Source: Lepus europaeus (Eukaryota > Chordata > Mammalia > Lagomorpha > Leporidae). Taken from it: 64,000 bases of DNA. The translations under genes and the position numbers were made by a program. A model generated the notes under the pieces. It ran no database searches. It was not told where the DNA came from and worked only from the letters and a program-made list of their open reading frames with translations. Numbering within the stretch: position 1 is the stretch's first letter; every line of letters starts with the position of its first letter. Location of the stretch: assembly GCF_033115175.1 (NCBI RefSeq), contig NC_084827.1, forward strand, positions 176,143,401 to 176,207,400. The letters run 5' to 3'. Below are positions 22,618 to 31,399 of this stretch, piece after piece.

Positions 22618-24462
22618 ATGGGAAATTCATCTAGCCATTCAATGTTGCTTAATCCGTTAAAAGCATTATTGCGTAGCAAAGGGATTAAGGTTTCTAAGAC
22701 CACACTTGTCAGGTTCCTTGGAAGTGTTGATTTCTTTGCGCCGTGGCTCACCCACGAGGGCCAAATAACTCTTGAGTCTTGGGAGAAATTAGGAAAGGAT
22801 CTCCGGCGCACAGTTAACGATCCCCAGGAACCCGATATCGACCCCGTTGTTCTCCCCTTATGGGAACTACTGCGGGCGTGCCTCCAAGAGGAGAGGTCGG
22901 TGGGAGCGGACCGCCCGACTCTTACGGCGGTTCGCGAGGCTCTCGAGGAAGTTCGTTCTCAGAGCTCGGACGGCGCCCGGGACCTCATACAATTTAAGGA
23001 CACGGGATGCCAGACTTCCTCACTGGCCTCAGGCTCCGAATGTGGCTCCGCCTCCTCTGAGTCTGAGGGGGAAGGGGACGGCGATCCTAAATCCCCGCCT
23101 CCTACGTATGCGCAGCTGCGGCAAAAGTTAAAAGATGCCTGTTTACGCCCTCTAGTGCCTACGGCTCCTCCTATCGATGTCGTGCCCGCCCATCAGATTA
23201 AAGACGCAGCGCCTCCTGCTGGCGGTCATGTAGGCGTGCCTCAGCCCCATCTAACACCCGTGCCGCCATGGCCATTAAACGTCCCAAATGTGCCACCTTT
23301 TTCAGGCAGACAGTTTCATCAACAAGCCTGGAAACAGTTGCGAACTGGCGCTCCCGCTGCCCCCGCTCAGGCTTACCCTGTTTTGGCTTTGGGCACGCGA
23401 GAGGCCCGGCACGAACCATTGGACATGACAGTATTAAAACAACTTAAGGCTGCGGTCCATGACTATGGACCCACAGCCCCATTCACATTGTCACTCCTTG
23501 AATCAGTCGGCCAGTCCATTTTAACACCTAGCGACTGGACCCAATTGGCTCGGGCCTGTTTAAGTCCAGGCGGCTTTCTTTTGTGGCAATCTATGAATAC
23601 AGAGTGCTGTCATGACCAGGCAGATGAAAATGCTGAGGACGGCCACCCTACGTGGAATGCTGATATGCTTTTAGGGCGTGGACCTTATCAGGCTGACCAG
23701 ACCCAATTCCCTAGACAAGTATACAGGCAAATTTCCAACTGTGCCCAACGTGCGTGGAGGCAGGCGTCCAATCCAAGTGACTCAGCTAGCCACCTCACCA
23801 AGATCGTTCAGGGCACGGCCGAACCCTTCGCTGATTTTGTCGCTCGCATACTTGAGGCTGCGTCGCGTATTTTCCCTTCCGAGGTTGACGTTCAGCCACT
23901 GGTCAAACAAATTATTTTTGAGCAGGCTAATAAAGAGTGCAAAAACATTCTTCGACAATATAGACATAAATCTCTGGACTCCTGGTTAAAATACTGCAGA
24001 GATACCGGTGGGCCACTTACTAATGCGGGCCTAGCTGCGATGCTGGCAAAAGTCAAAGAAAACAGTCCAAAATCTAAATCGACCCGACCCCCCATATCTT
24101 CAGGACTTTGCTTCCAATGTCATCAACCGGGTCACAGAAAACGCGATTGCCCCAATCTCAGCCATGGGTATTCCACGGCACAGCCTTCAGGCATAGAGCC
24201 TTGTCGCCGTTGCCGCAAGGGCCCTCATAGGGCAGAGGTATGCCGTTCTGCTTTCGATATCGATGGCAACCCACTTACAGGTAGCGCCCAGGGGCCAAAA
24301 AACGGCCAGAGGGGGCTCCCCAACCCAGCGAGGAGCCCCCAAAATCAAATCTACTCTCAGGTTCCACCTCCCGTGTCTGCGCTACACCCAGTGCACCCTC
24401 AGCCCGTGCCACTCACGGGTCCGCAGGCCTGGACCTCCGCGCCACCTCCCCTCTCCTCTTAA
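22618..24462 (+). CDS. gag: Gag polyprotein (matrix, late-domain region, capsid, nucleocapsid), intact
   Basis: 614 residues; the structural precursor of intracellular particles. The start is the ATG at 22618 in a good context (AAAATGG). The same frame extends 24 bases upstream without an ATG. The N-terminus MGNSSS is an N-myristoylation signal. Late-domain motifs PPPTY (residues 160-164) and PTAP (181-184) should recruit NEDD4-type ligases and TSG101. The capsid holds the major homology region QGTAEPFADFVAR (398-410). Two CX2CX4HX4C knuckles follow (498-511 and 529-542). The tail is proline-rich. The reading frame is unbroken and overlaps pro, which is reached by -1 slippage at 24297. Acidic stretch at about 137-155. 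Confidence 0.95.
   Translation: MGNSSSHSMLLNPLKALLRSKGIKVSKTTLVRFLGSVDFFAPWLTHEGQITLESWEKLGKDLRRTVNDPQEPDIDPVVLPLWELLRACLQEERSVGADRPTLTAVREALEEVRSQSSDGARDLIQFKDTGCQTSSLASGSECGSASSESEGEGDGDPKSPPPTYAQLRQKLKDACLRPLVPTAPPIDVVPAHQIKDAAPPAGGHVGVPQPHLTPVPPWPLNVPNVPPFSGRQFHQQAWKQLRTGAPAAPAQAYPVLALGTREARHEPLDMTVLKQLKAAVHDYGPTAPFTLSLLESVGQSILTPSDWTQLARACLSPGGFLLWQSMNTECCHDQADENAEDGHPTWNADMLLGRGPYQADQTQFPRQVYRQISNCAQRAWRQASNPSDSASHLTKIVQGTAEPFADFVARILEAASRIFPSEVDVQPLVKQIIFEQANKECKNILRQYRHKSLDSWLKYCRDTGGPLTNAGLAAMLAKVKENSPKSKSTRPPISSGLCFQCHQPGHRKRDCPNLSHGYSTAQPSGIEPCRRCRKGPHRAEVCRSAFDIDGNPLTGSAQGPKNGQRGLPNPARSPQNQIYSQVPPPVSALHPVHPQPVPLTGPQAWTSAPPPLSS
24297..24340 (+). promoter_or_regulatory. Gag-pro -1 ribosomal frameshift signal
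   Basis: The heptamer AAAAAAC (24297-24303) sits in the correct phase (A AAA AAC) of gag. After a 7-base spacer comes a perfect 9-bp stem: GGGGGCTCC (24311-24319) paired with GGAGCCCCC (24332-24340), with a 12-base loop. Pro lies in the -1 frame and is open from this point. Confidence 0.92.
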
Positions 24463-25226
24463 CTCCGGAGATGGGGGTACAATTAGTGGAGAGCGACTGC
24501 TCCGGTCCTCTGCCCCCGGATTCGGTTGGATTAGTGTTGGGTCGGTCCTCCGCCGCCCTCCGAGGGCTAGCTGTAATCCCCGGGGTAGTTGACTCTGATT
24601 TCACTGGTAAAGTAAAGATCATGGTTCAGGCCCCTCAGGGACCTTTAGTAATCAATCCTGGAGACCGTATCGCACAAATGTTATTACTGCCCAGTCTTCA
24701 CTCTTTAATCCCAGCTAAAAACCACGTTCGCGGCGCTGGTAACTTTGGGTCCTCTGGCATTAATTTTACCGGCTTACATATGCTTTTAAATGAACGTCCC
24801 ACTTTAGTGTTGCAGATTAATGGCAAGGACATTAAGGGACTTTTAGACACAGGAGCCGACAAATCCATTATAGCAACAAAGGACTGGCCTAGTACATGGC
24901 CTACAAATGTGGCGGAACAAACCTTGCAAGGACTTGGTTTTGCTCATTTCCCAAAAATCAGTGCAGCCTTGTTGTCATGGCAGGATAGCGAGGGTCATAG
25001 AGGACAGTTTTCTCCATTCATTTTACCTCTACCCATTTCCCTTTGGGGGAGAGACGTCCTGGCCGAAATGGATGTTGCTTTGGTCACCACTTCCCCTGCA
25101 GTACGATCTATGCTACAAAATATGGGTTACGTCCCAGGCAAGGGACTCGGTGTCCAGCTCCAGGGCCACCCTTCCCCCATTGAACCAAAACAAAGACCAA
25201 GTAAAGTTGGCCTGGGTTTTTCCTAG
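24303..25226 (+). CDS. pro: Pro: dUTPase, aspartic protease and G-patch, read by -1 frameshift from gag
   Basis: The frame is open from the slip site to TAG at 25224-25226. The dUTPase keeps its motifs in order: AGLDLRA (about 24423-24443, upstream of the first ATG at 24471), GRSSAALRGL, GVVDSDFTGKV, GDRIAQMLLLP and a glycine-rich GNFGSSG. It would remove dUTP during reverse transcription. The protease follows, with the active site LLDTGA (Asp codon at 24846) and GRDVLAEM near its end; it would act as a dimer to cleave Gag and Pol. A C-terminal G-patch (NMGYVPGKGLG...) is typical of betaretroviral Pro. Because motif 1 precedes any ATG, frameshifting rather than initiation must make this product. 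No lesion seen. Confidence 0.94.
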   Translation, partial: RPEGAPQPSEEPPKSNLLSGSTSRVCATPSAPSARATHGSAGLDLRATSPLLLTPEMGVQLVESDCSGPLPPDSVGLVLGRSSAALRGLAVIPGVVDSDFTGKVKIMVQAPQGPLVINPGDRIAQMLLLPSLHSLIPAKNHVRGAGNFGSSGINFTGLHMLLNERPTLVLQINGKDIKGLLDTGADKSIIATKDWPSTWPTNVAEQTLQGLGFAHFPKISAALLSWQDSEGHRGQFSPFILPLPISLWGRDVLAEMDVALVTTSPAVRSMLQNMGYVPGKGLGVQLQGHPSPIEPKQRPSKVGLGFS

Positions 25227-25255
25227 GGGTCACTGTTTCGCCTCCTAAACCAGTG
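25214..25255 (+). promoter_or_regulatory. Pro-pol -1 frameshift signal
   Basis: GGGTTTT (25214-25220) is in phase (G GGT TTT) four bases before the pro stop. Pol lies in the -1 frame and is open across this point. Downstream, CACTG (25231-25235) can pair with CAGTG (25251-25255), a weaker structure than at the first site, possibly part of a pseudoknot. Confidence 0.75.
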
Positions 25256-27886
25256 GAGCCTTTACCCATCTCGTGGCTAACGGACGTACCCGTCTGGGTT
25301 CCACAGTGGCCCCTATCTCAGGAGAAACTGGAGGCAGTCAACACTCTGGTCTTGGAGCAGGTCAACGCTGGTCATTTGATCCCATCCACCTCTCCATGGA
25401 ATACGCCTATTTTTGCCATCCGCAAAAAATTAGGTCAATGGAGACTCTTACATGATCTTAGGGCAGTCAACGCACAGATGCAGCCTATGGGCCCTGTGCA
25501 ACGTGGTCTTCCTCTGCTTTCGGCACTTCCCAACCAATGGCCTGTTATTGTAATAGATCTTAAGGATTGTTTCTTTTCCATTCCATTGGACAAAAAGGAT
25601 ACCCCACGTTTTGCTTTTACTGTCCCCACCCAGAACCAGGAACAACCGGACAAGCGTTGGGAGTGGACAGTCTTGCCTCAGGGTATGACTAATAGCCCCA
25701 CCATGTGTCAAGTCTATGTAGCCCAAGTACTAAAACCTCTTAGAGACCGATATTCCGACTGCAGGTGCCTACATTATATGGACGACCTACTGTGTACAGC
25801 CCCCACAGCAGAGAGGCTCCTGGCCTTATACAGTACACTCCAACAAGTGCTGGAAGGGGCAGGGCTGCATATTGCACCTAATAAGGTGCAATTGTCGTCT
25901 GTAGTTTCTTATCTTGGGGCTATAGTCGCCCCTACTCAAATTAGACCTCAAAAAATTCAAATAAAAATCAATGCTATCTCCACTCTAAATGACTTACAAA
26001 AACTTTTAGGGGATATCAATTGGATTAGGCACTACCTTAACATTCCTAATGCTGCATTGCAGCCCCTCTTTAATATACTTAAAGGAGACCCGGATCTTGC
26101 TTCCCCCCGAACCTTCACCTCTGAGGCCAAACAAGCACTGTCAATTGTCAACGATGCCCTTAGTAAAGCTGCCCTAAAACGTTGGGACCCTGCGGGAGAC
26201 CTTACTCTTTGGGTCCTCGACACCCTTAAACAGCCCACCGCGGTCCTATGGCAGGATGGGCCTCTCCTCTGGATCCATCCCTCAATGTCATCTACTAGAT
26301 CTATTAGTTACTATCCCGTGGCAGTGGCGGAGATAACTCTCCTAGCCATTCAGAGGGCTATCCAACATTTTGGACGCGAACCATCCACCATTGTTGTCCC
26401 CTATTCCATGGAACAGGTACGTGTGCTAATCGCTTGTACTGATGCTTGGGCGGTTTTAGTCTGCTCCACTTCCGCAACTATTACAAACAGAACACCCTCT
26501 GATCCTTTGCTAACCTTTGTTCAGTCTCACCCAGTTATTTTTCCAAAGTCCACATCCCAAAAGCCCTTACAGGGAGCCCCAGTAGTGTATACCGACGGTT
26601 CTAAAACAGGAGTCGGTGCATATGTTGTTTCAGGATCTGTGCCAAAAACATTCCAATTCGCTACTAACTCCCCCCAGGTAACTGAACTTCTTATAGTTAA
26701 CCAAGTCTTCTCTGATTTCCCCGGACCTGTCAATATTGTGTCTGATTCACGCTATGTGGTTAATTCTGTGTCTATCCTTGAGGCCGCAGGACTAGTCAAT
26801 TCTTCATCCTCCGTAGCGACAGTTTTCCTCACCCTGCAAAAATCTATTTGGAATCGGTCTGCTCCTTTCTTTATTACTCATATTAGAGCTCATTCTTCCT
26901 TACCTGGACCCATGACCACAGGCAATGCTATAGCTGATCAAGCCACACGCCCCATTTGGATACTCCAATTTTCTTCCCCAGAAGAGCAGGCTATCCAGTT
27001 TCATTCAGAGTTCCATGTAAACGCAAAAACCCTTGCCGCCAAATTCGGTCTTTCTCGTGCTGCCGCTCGCGATATTGTTCGCCATTGTGCCGCATGCCCT
27101 ACTTTAACCCCTGTGCCTTCGGTGGGGGTTAATCCCCGAGGATTACTACCAGGACATATCTGGCAGATGGATGTCACCCACATATCCGAGTTTGGGACCT
27201 TAAAGTATGTTCATGTGTCAGTTGACACCTGTTCCCAAGTAATTTTTGCTTCTCTGGAGACGGGTGAGCGTACCACCCATGTCATTAATCACTGCCTTGC
27301 TGCATGGGCAGCCTGGGGCAAACCAAAAACTTTAAAAACAGATAATGGTCCTACATACACAAGTAAATCATTCCAAGATTTCTGCACCCGTATGCAGGTA
27401 CAACATAAAACTGGAATCCCTTATAACCCTCAGGAACAGGCCATAATTGAAAGGGCTCATCAAACCCTCAAGGCTTTTCTCTTAAAACAAAAGGAGGGAA
27501 TTGCCACGGGCAAAACCCCTCGAATGCGCCTCTCCCTTGCACTGTTTACTATAAACTTTTTGAATTTGACAGATCATTCTATGTCCCCCGCTGAGAGACA
27601 CATGTTAAAGGAGCCATCTTCACGAGGCTATGTCCGTTGGAAAGATGTCCTCACGGGAAAGTGGTACGGCCCGGATCCGGTATTATGCTGGAACCGAGGC
27701 GCGGTCTGTGTCTTCCCACAGGAATCTGGAAGAGAACCTCTCTGGATACCGGAAAGATTGGTCAGAAAAACAGCCCCGCCGCCGCAAGATACACCTCTAT
27801 CACCTACGGACGACATCTCCCCCGAGATAACCGAGATTACCACGCTCTCACAGGACGACAAATTGCAACAAAACAACGAGACGTGA
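25220..27886 (+). CDS. pol: Pol: reverse transcriptase, RNase H and integrase, intact
   Basis: Open from the slip site to TGA at 27884-27886; there is no in-frame ATG near the start, in line with synthesis by frameshift. Residue numbers count from the codon at 25253. The reverse transcriptase has VIDLKD (Asp about 105), LPQGMTNSP and the catalytic YMDD (175-178). RNase H has YTDGS (Asp 448) with a later SDSRY and an IADQA segment. The integrase has an HX3H...CX2C zinc site (HSEFH and CAAC), then Asp640 (WQMDVTH), Asp697 (TDNGPT) and Glu733 (IIERAH), a D,D(35)E triad. At the otherwise common NPQGQ motif it reads NPQEQ. No stop or frameshift was found, so the enzyme could be active. Confidence 0.95.
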   Translation, partial: FLGVTVSPPKPVEPLPISWLTDVPVWVPQWPLSQEKLEAVNTLVLEQVNAGHLIPSTSPWNTPIFAIRKKLGQWRLLHDLRAVNAQMQPMGPVQRGLPLLSALPNQWPVIVIDLKDCFFSIPLDKKDTPRFAFTVPTQNQEQPDKRWEWTVLPQGMTNSPTMCQVYVAQVLKPLRDRYSDCRCLHYMDDLLCTAPTAERLLALYSTLQQVLEGAGLHIAPNKVQLSSVVSYLGAIVAPTQIRPQKIQIKINAISTLNDLQKLLGDINWIRHYLNIPNAALQPLFNILKGDPDLASPRTFTSEAKQALSIVNDALSKAALKRWDPAGDLTLWVLDTLKQPTAVLWQDGPLLWIHPSMSSTRSISYYPVAVAEITLLAIQRAIQHFGREPSTIVVPYSMEQVRVLIACTDAWAVLVCSTSATITNRTPSDPLLTFVQSHPVIFPKSTSQKPLQGAPVVYTDGSKTGVGAYVVSGSVPKTFQFATNSPQVTELLIVNQVFSDFPGPVNIVSDSRYVVNSVSILEAAGLVNSSSSVATVFLTLQKSIWNRSAPFFITHIRAHSSLPGPMTTGNAIADQATRPIWILQFSSPEEQAIQFHSEFHVNAKTLAAKFGLSRAAARDIVRHCAACPTLTPVPSVGVNPRGLLPGHIWQMDVTHISEFGTLKYVHVSVDTCSQVIFASLETGERTTHVINHCLAAWAAWGKPKTLKTDNGPTYTSKSFQDFCTRMQVQHKTGIPYNPQEQAIIERAHQTLKAFLLKQKEGIATGKTPRMRLSLALFTINFLNLTDHSMSPAERHMLKEPSSRGYVRWKDVLTGKWYGPDPVLCWNRGAVCVFPQESGREPLWIPERLVRKTAPPPQDTPLSPTDDISPEITEITTLSQDDKLQQNNET

Positions 27887-27887
27887 G

Positions 27888-28577
27888 ATGCACCCCTTCC
27901 GCTTCTTCATACTGGCAGCGGCTTTGCTCCCTGGCTCTTATGCGGGCTTTAACTCCAACCCCACTGCTTTACTGCAGAACGTAGGCAACCCTTGCGACTG
28001 CAAGGGGGGGACCAGCAACACCGTACTGCAGCGTACTCACATCGCCACAGCTGATTGTGGGGACAAAACTGCATATCTGCCCCTCCAGGGGATCCCCGGC
28101 CTACCACGCGGCTACATATGTGTGCCCAAACCCCGCGTTTCTGATCCCCATAGCAAAAACCACTCCTGTCCTTGCTCGACCTTTCAAGAATCCATGCACA
28201 GCTCTTGCGATTCCTCATACTTCCAATGCACTTCTGGCGGTCAGTCGTACTATGCCACCCAGTTACAAAGTACTCGCAGGTCCTCTAGTCCTGACCATTT
28301 GCCACAGGTAGTCCATTCATCCCCCTACCTCTCAGCCCCCTGTGTTGGTACGCCTGGACAGTGGGCGTGCTGGCGCACTACGGCACCCGTGCATATCTCT
28401 GATGGCGGAGGCCCACAGGACCAGCTCCGCCACCAACAGCTAACAAAGCGATTAAAACCCTCGTCCCCCCATCCCTACTCACGCCTCACATATGGACAAT
28501 GCCTCCATCAGGCACACACCTTCCTCGAGTTGTCTTGTTCCCCCTCTCATTCATTGGGCTGTATCACCCATCCCTGA
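27888..28577 (+). pseudogene. env: Env remnant: signal peptide and part of the surface subunit only
   Basis: The ATG lies one base after the pol stop. The 229-codon frame starts with a hydrophobic signal-like segment (FFILAAALLPGSYAG), followed by a cysteine-rich ectodomain-like part with GNPCDCKGG, PRGYICVPKP and several CxC pairs. This fits the N-terminal surface subunit of a betaretroviral envelope. The frame ends at 28577. Only about 310 bases remain before the 3' LTR, with no furin site, fusion peptide, heptad region or membrane anchor. The product, if made, would be a short secreted fragment. Internal frame changes within the remnant cannot be excluded. Confidence 0.8.
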
Positions 28578-28876
28578 CGGGGAGCGAAAACTGGGTATGC
28601 GAGACCAAAGGTACTGCAGCAGGAGTCCACCCGGGGGTTCCGGGGGTCCTGGGAGAGCATATGCATATGCATGCAGGTTCAATTCCCAGCCTGCCCCAGC
28701 AAAAGGGAATAAAAACTGATCCCTAACGGAGACATCAGGGGTTGTGGCCAGGCCCTTGAAGTTCCGTAACTAACGGATCACAAGCACGCTGGGTATGCAC
28801 CTCTACTCTCTGCCTAGTAAATATTCTCCCGGCCCTCATGAGCCAGGGCCGTCGGGGATGTGATTTGTGCAAAAAC
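28578..28876 (+). other. Proviral 3' untranslated region
   Basis: Non-coding remainder between env and the polypurine tract. It has a perfect pol III B-box match GGTTCAATTCC (28676-28686) after a CATATGCATATGCATGC repeat, and a 6-bp hairpin GGCCCT/AGGGCC (28831-28836; 28845-28850). This is the position where simple betaretroviruses carry RNA-export elements, but no known element was recognised. Confidence 0.5.
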
Positions 28877-28889
28877 AAAAGGAGGGAGA
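28877..28889 (+). other. Polypurine tract
   Basis: AAAAGGAGGGAGA directly abuts the 3' LTR and would prime plus-strand DNA synthesis. Confidence 0.9.
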
Positions 28890-29240
28890 TGTAGGGAACC
28901 AGACCGGAGGAACCGTGCCCCTAAGATGGCGCCGACTCCCTGCTTCCGGGTTCTTCCTCATCTCAGGGAGTTCCCGCTCTTGCTCGCTCCTTCCCGCCTT
29001 AGATTTCCCGCTCTAGCTCGCTCCTTCCCGCCTTGCCACGAGATTGTCCTATCCCCGCGCTTCTAGCCTATCACCTGATTTGTGACGTGTATTGTGCATA
29101 TAAACCCTTGCTACGCGGGTGTAAGGGAAGTTCCTGCCCAGAAGAGATCGAAGCTGGATCTCCTGCTTGCCGAGCAATAAAGGAACCCCGTGCAAAGTGT
29201 TCGGTCTCTGTCTCTTGCTGGACGAGGACGGCGCCGAGCA
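28890..29240 (+). repeat. 3' LTR of the provirus (351 bp)
   Basis: Same length as the 5' LTR and no difference found on reading the two side by side. It carries TATAAA at 29099-29104 and AATAAA at 29176-29181, the expected polyadenylation signal of the proviral RNA. It is followed by the right target-site copy CTGCCC (29241-29246). Confidence 0.96.
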
Positions 29241-29389
29241 CTGCCCCTGCTGTAACCCTGGCTGGATGCCCAAAGCCGTTTTAGCCTCTGACTCCGAGTC
29301 TCCACCGGAGCCATTTTTTGGGCTGTCTGACTTTCCTGTCTGTCATCGCACATACCCCGCGTAGACTTTTGTCTCCAACCCGCGTGGGC

Positions 29390-29925
29390 ATGCGCCCTGT
29401 GATGGGACGTGCCTCAGGGCGTGTGACCGTATGGGTTACGTGAGGTCATTGAGTGGGCCTAAATCCACAGGACTGGTGTCCTTATGAGAAAGACAGGATT
29501 AGAGGGCTGGTGTTGCGTGTGGGATCCCATATGGGCGCCAGTTCGAGTCCTGGCTGTTCTACTTCTGACCCAGCTCCCTGCTAATGCACCTCATGAGGCA
29601 TCAGAAGATGCTCCAAGCCCCTGGCCCCTGTACCCACGTGGGAGATGCAGAGGGAGCTCCTGGCTCCTGACTTTGATCTGGTCTAGCTCTGGCTATTGCG
29701 GCCATCTGGGGAGTCAGCCAACAGGTGGCAGATTCTGTGTGTGTGTGTGTGTGTCTCCCTCTCTCTGTGACTCTGCCTTTCAAATAGATAAATAAATCTT
29801 TTTTTTTTTTTTTAAAGGAAAGGAGAACAGGAATAGGACAAAAACATACACAGAGGGGAGAGGGTGTGGAGACCCAGGGGAAGACAGCACCCAGAGGAAG
29901 CCGGTCGTGCTAACACCTTCCAGGT
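29390..29925. repeat. MaLR (MLT1-like) LTR fragment, split by a CSINE
   Basis: TTACGTGAGGTCATTGAGTG, GGGCCTAAATCCACAGGACTGG-type sequence and TGTCCTTATGAGAAAGACAG match the middle of mammalian MaLR LTRs. After the SINE the theme continues with CATACACAGAGGGGAGAGGG. Diverged. Confidence 0.55.
29501..29814 (+). repeat. CSINE, 5'-truncated
   Basis: Short head remnant (GGGCTGGTGTTGCG), then GGGATCCCATATGGGCGCCA, body, a (TG)n run at 29737-29754 and TTTCAAATAGATAAATAAATC with poly-T. It is inserted in a MaLR fragment. Confidence 0.88.
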
Positions 29926-31072
29926 AAAACCAGCGCCTGCTGTCGGCGCCCCAGTCCGCGGTGCTGCGCTGGGGCGGCCTGAGCCCACTCGCGCCCTCCC
30001 TTCGCTCACGCGCCCACTCTGAACACTGCTGCCTCAGCTCACTGCCCCTCCAACCCCCAGGTCAGCGCATGCGTACAGCTGCTACTTATGGGCATCCAGG
30101 GCCCCTCCCCGGCTCCCCTGCCTCAGACCCCTGAATAACGCACTCAGCTCTCACTGCCACCAAGGCCCCCCGGCCCCTCCCCGAAGGACACCTCCAGGTT
30201 CCGCCCCTGCCACCAGCCCAGCCCTCCTGTGCCCACAGCCCGGTCTGCATCGCTCTCCACACGCAGAGAGCTCTGGGGACCGGGCCGCCCTCCTGTCCTC
30301 ACCCTCCGTGAGCCCCCGGGTCCTCGCCCCGGCCAGCCCCTCTCCTCTGAAGGTGCCTCTGGCCTGTGTTCTCGGGAGAACCTGGACGAGGGGAGGCAGC
30401 AGAGCATCAGCCTGGGAGCATCCGCCCCCCCAGGCAGACAAGGGGAGGCCAGGGGAAGCGGGGATGAGCGAGTGAGTCCGAGGGTGGAGGCCGATTTTCG
30501 GGCCCTGCTCCTGGGGACCCCCTGGACCCCTTGGTGCTTCCAGACAGATGGACTCGGGGCAGCGCCCTGTGAGTCCAGAGCCCCAGGACAGCCCCAGGCT
30601 GTGGGAAGCAGCGGGCCCTTGAGGTCAGGGAGCCTTGTAGCCACCATCCGAGGGATGGGTGAGGAGCACTGTCCGCCCACCTTGGCCTTGGCCAATGACG
30701 GGGGCGGGGCGACAGCCCTGCCAGGCTGAAGTCAGACCCAGCACAGGGGGGACTGGGGGCCCACAGCGAGCGCCGGGCTGGTGCCGGAGGATTCATGTGG
30801 AAGTTCCCAGCGTCCGCAGGCCTGGTCTCCTCTGGTTCTGGACGGCCAGTGTAACATCCCGAAGCTGGTTCCCGGGCAGACGGCAGCTCCGTGGGGAGGT
30901 GGAGGCCGGGCGACCGGCCCTGGCTCGTCCACTCAGGCACGCTCCCTCCCTCCCTCGGCGCTGCGGTTCGCACTGCAGTTTGGCTGGGGGAGGAGGTGGG
31001 GGCACATCCAGGGGGCAGTGCTGGGGGGGGGGCACAAAAGGTCAAGGGGTCATCAGAAGTCTGACTCAAAAG
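29926..31072. other. GC-rich intergenic sequence, nothing recognised
   Basis: Long open frames occur on both strands here, but they mirror each other and have low-complexity composition, as expected from GC-rich non-coding DNA. Confidence 0.5.
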
Positions 31073-31399
31073 CATTTTTTAAAAAAATTATTTTATTTGA
31101 AAGGCAGAGTTTCAGAGAGAGAGAGAGAGAGAGAGAGAGATCTTCCATCTGCTGGTTCACTCCCCAAATGGCTACAACAGTCGGGGCTGGGCCAGGCTGA
31201 AGCCAGGAGCCAGGAGCTTCATCCAAGTCTCCCACACAGGTGCAGGGGCCAGGGAACTTGGGCCATCTTCCGCAGCTTTCCCAGGCCATTAGCAGGGAGC
31301 TGGATTAGAAGTGGAGCAGCCGGGACTTGAACCTGTGCCCTTACGGGATGCTTGACCTGTAGGTGGAGACTTAACCTACTACGCCGCAGCGCCGGCTCC
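31073..31399 (-). repeat. CSINE (rabbit C repeat)
   Basis: Antisense full-length copy: TTTTATTTGAAAGGCAGAGT, a pure (GA)n run at 31114-31140, and head complement CGCCGCAGCGCCGGCTCC. Confidence 0.92.

Larger units (their letters stand above)
22034..29240 (+). mobile_element. Class II (betaretrovirus-like) endogenous provirus, young, env-defective
   Basis: A 7,207-bp provirus: LTR, primer site, leader, gag, pro, pol, env remnant, polypurine tract, LTR. It is flanked by the 6-bp duplication CTGCCC (22028-22033; 29241-29246), the length typical of class II ERVs. The two 351-bp LTRs show no difference on direct comparison. Gag, pro and pol are open over their full lengths in frames 1, 0 and 2, joined by two -1 frameshift signals. 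A dUTPase at the start of pro, a G-patch after the protease and two CCHC knuckles in gag are betaretroviral traits. Env lacks its whole transmembrane subunit. Whether this belongs to the known rabbit family RERV-H or to another class II family cannot be decided from sequence alone. Confidence 0.97.

Noticed and set aside
28676-28686. tRNA gene at the B-box in the proviral 3' region
   Set aside because: No matching acceptor stem or A-box arrangement giving a cloverleaf could be seen; kept only as a motif.
30144-31330. Several frames of 180-220 codons on both strands
   Set aside because: Mutually overlapping, low complexity, one runs into a CSINE.
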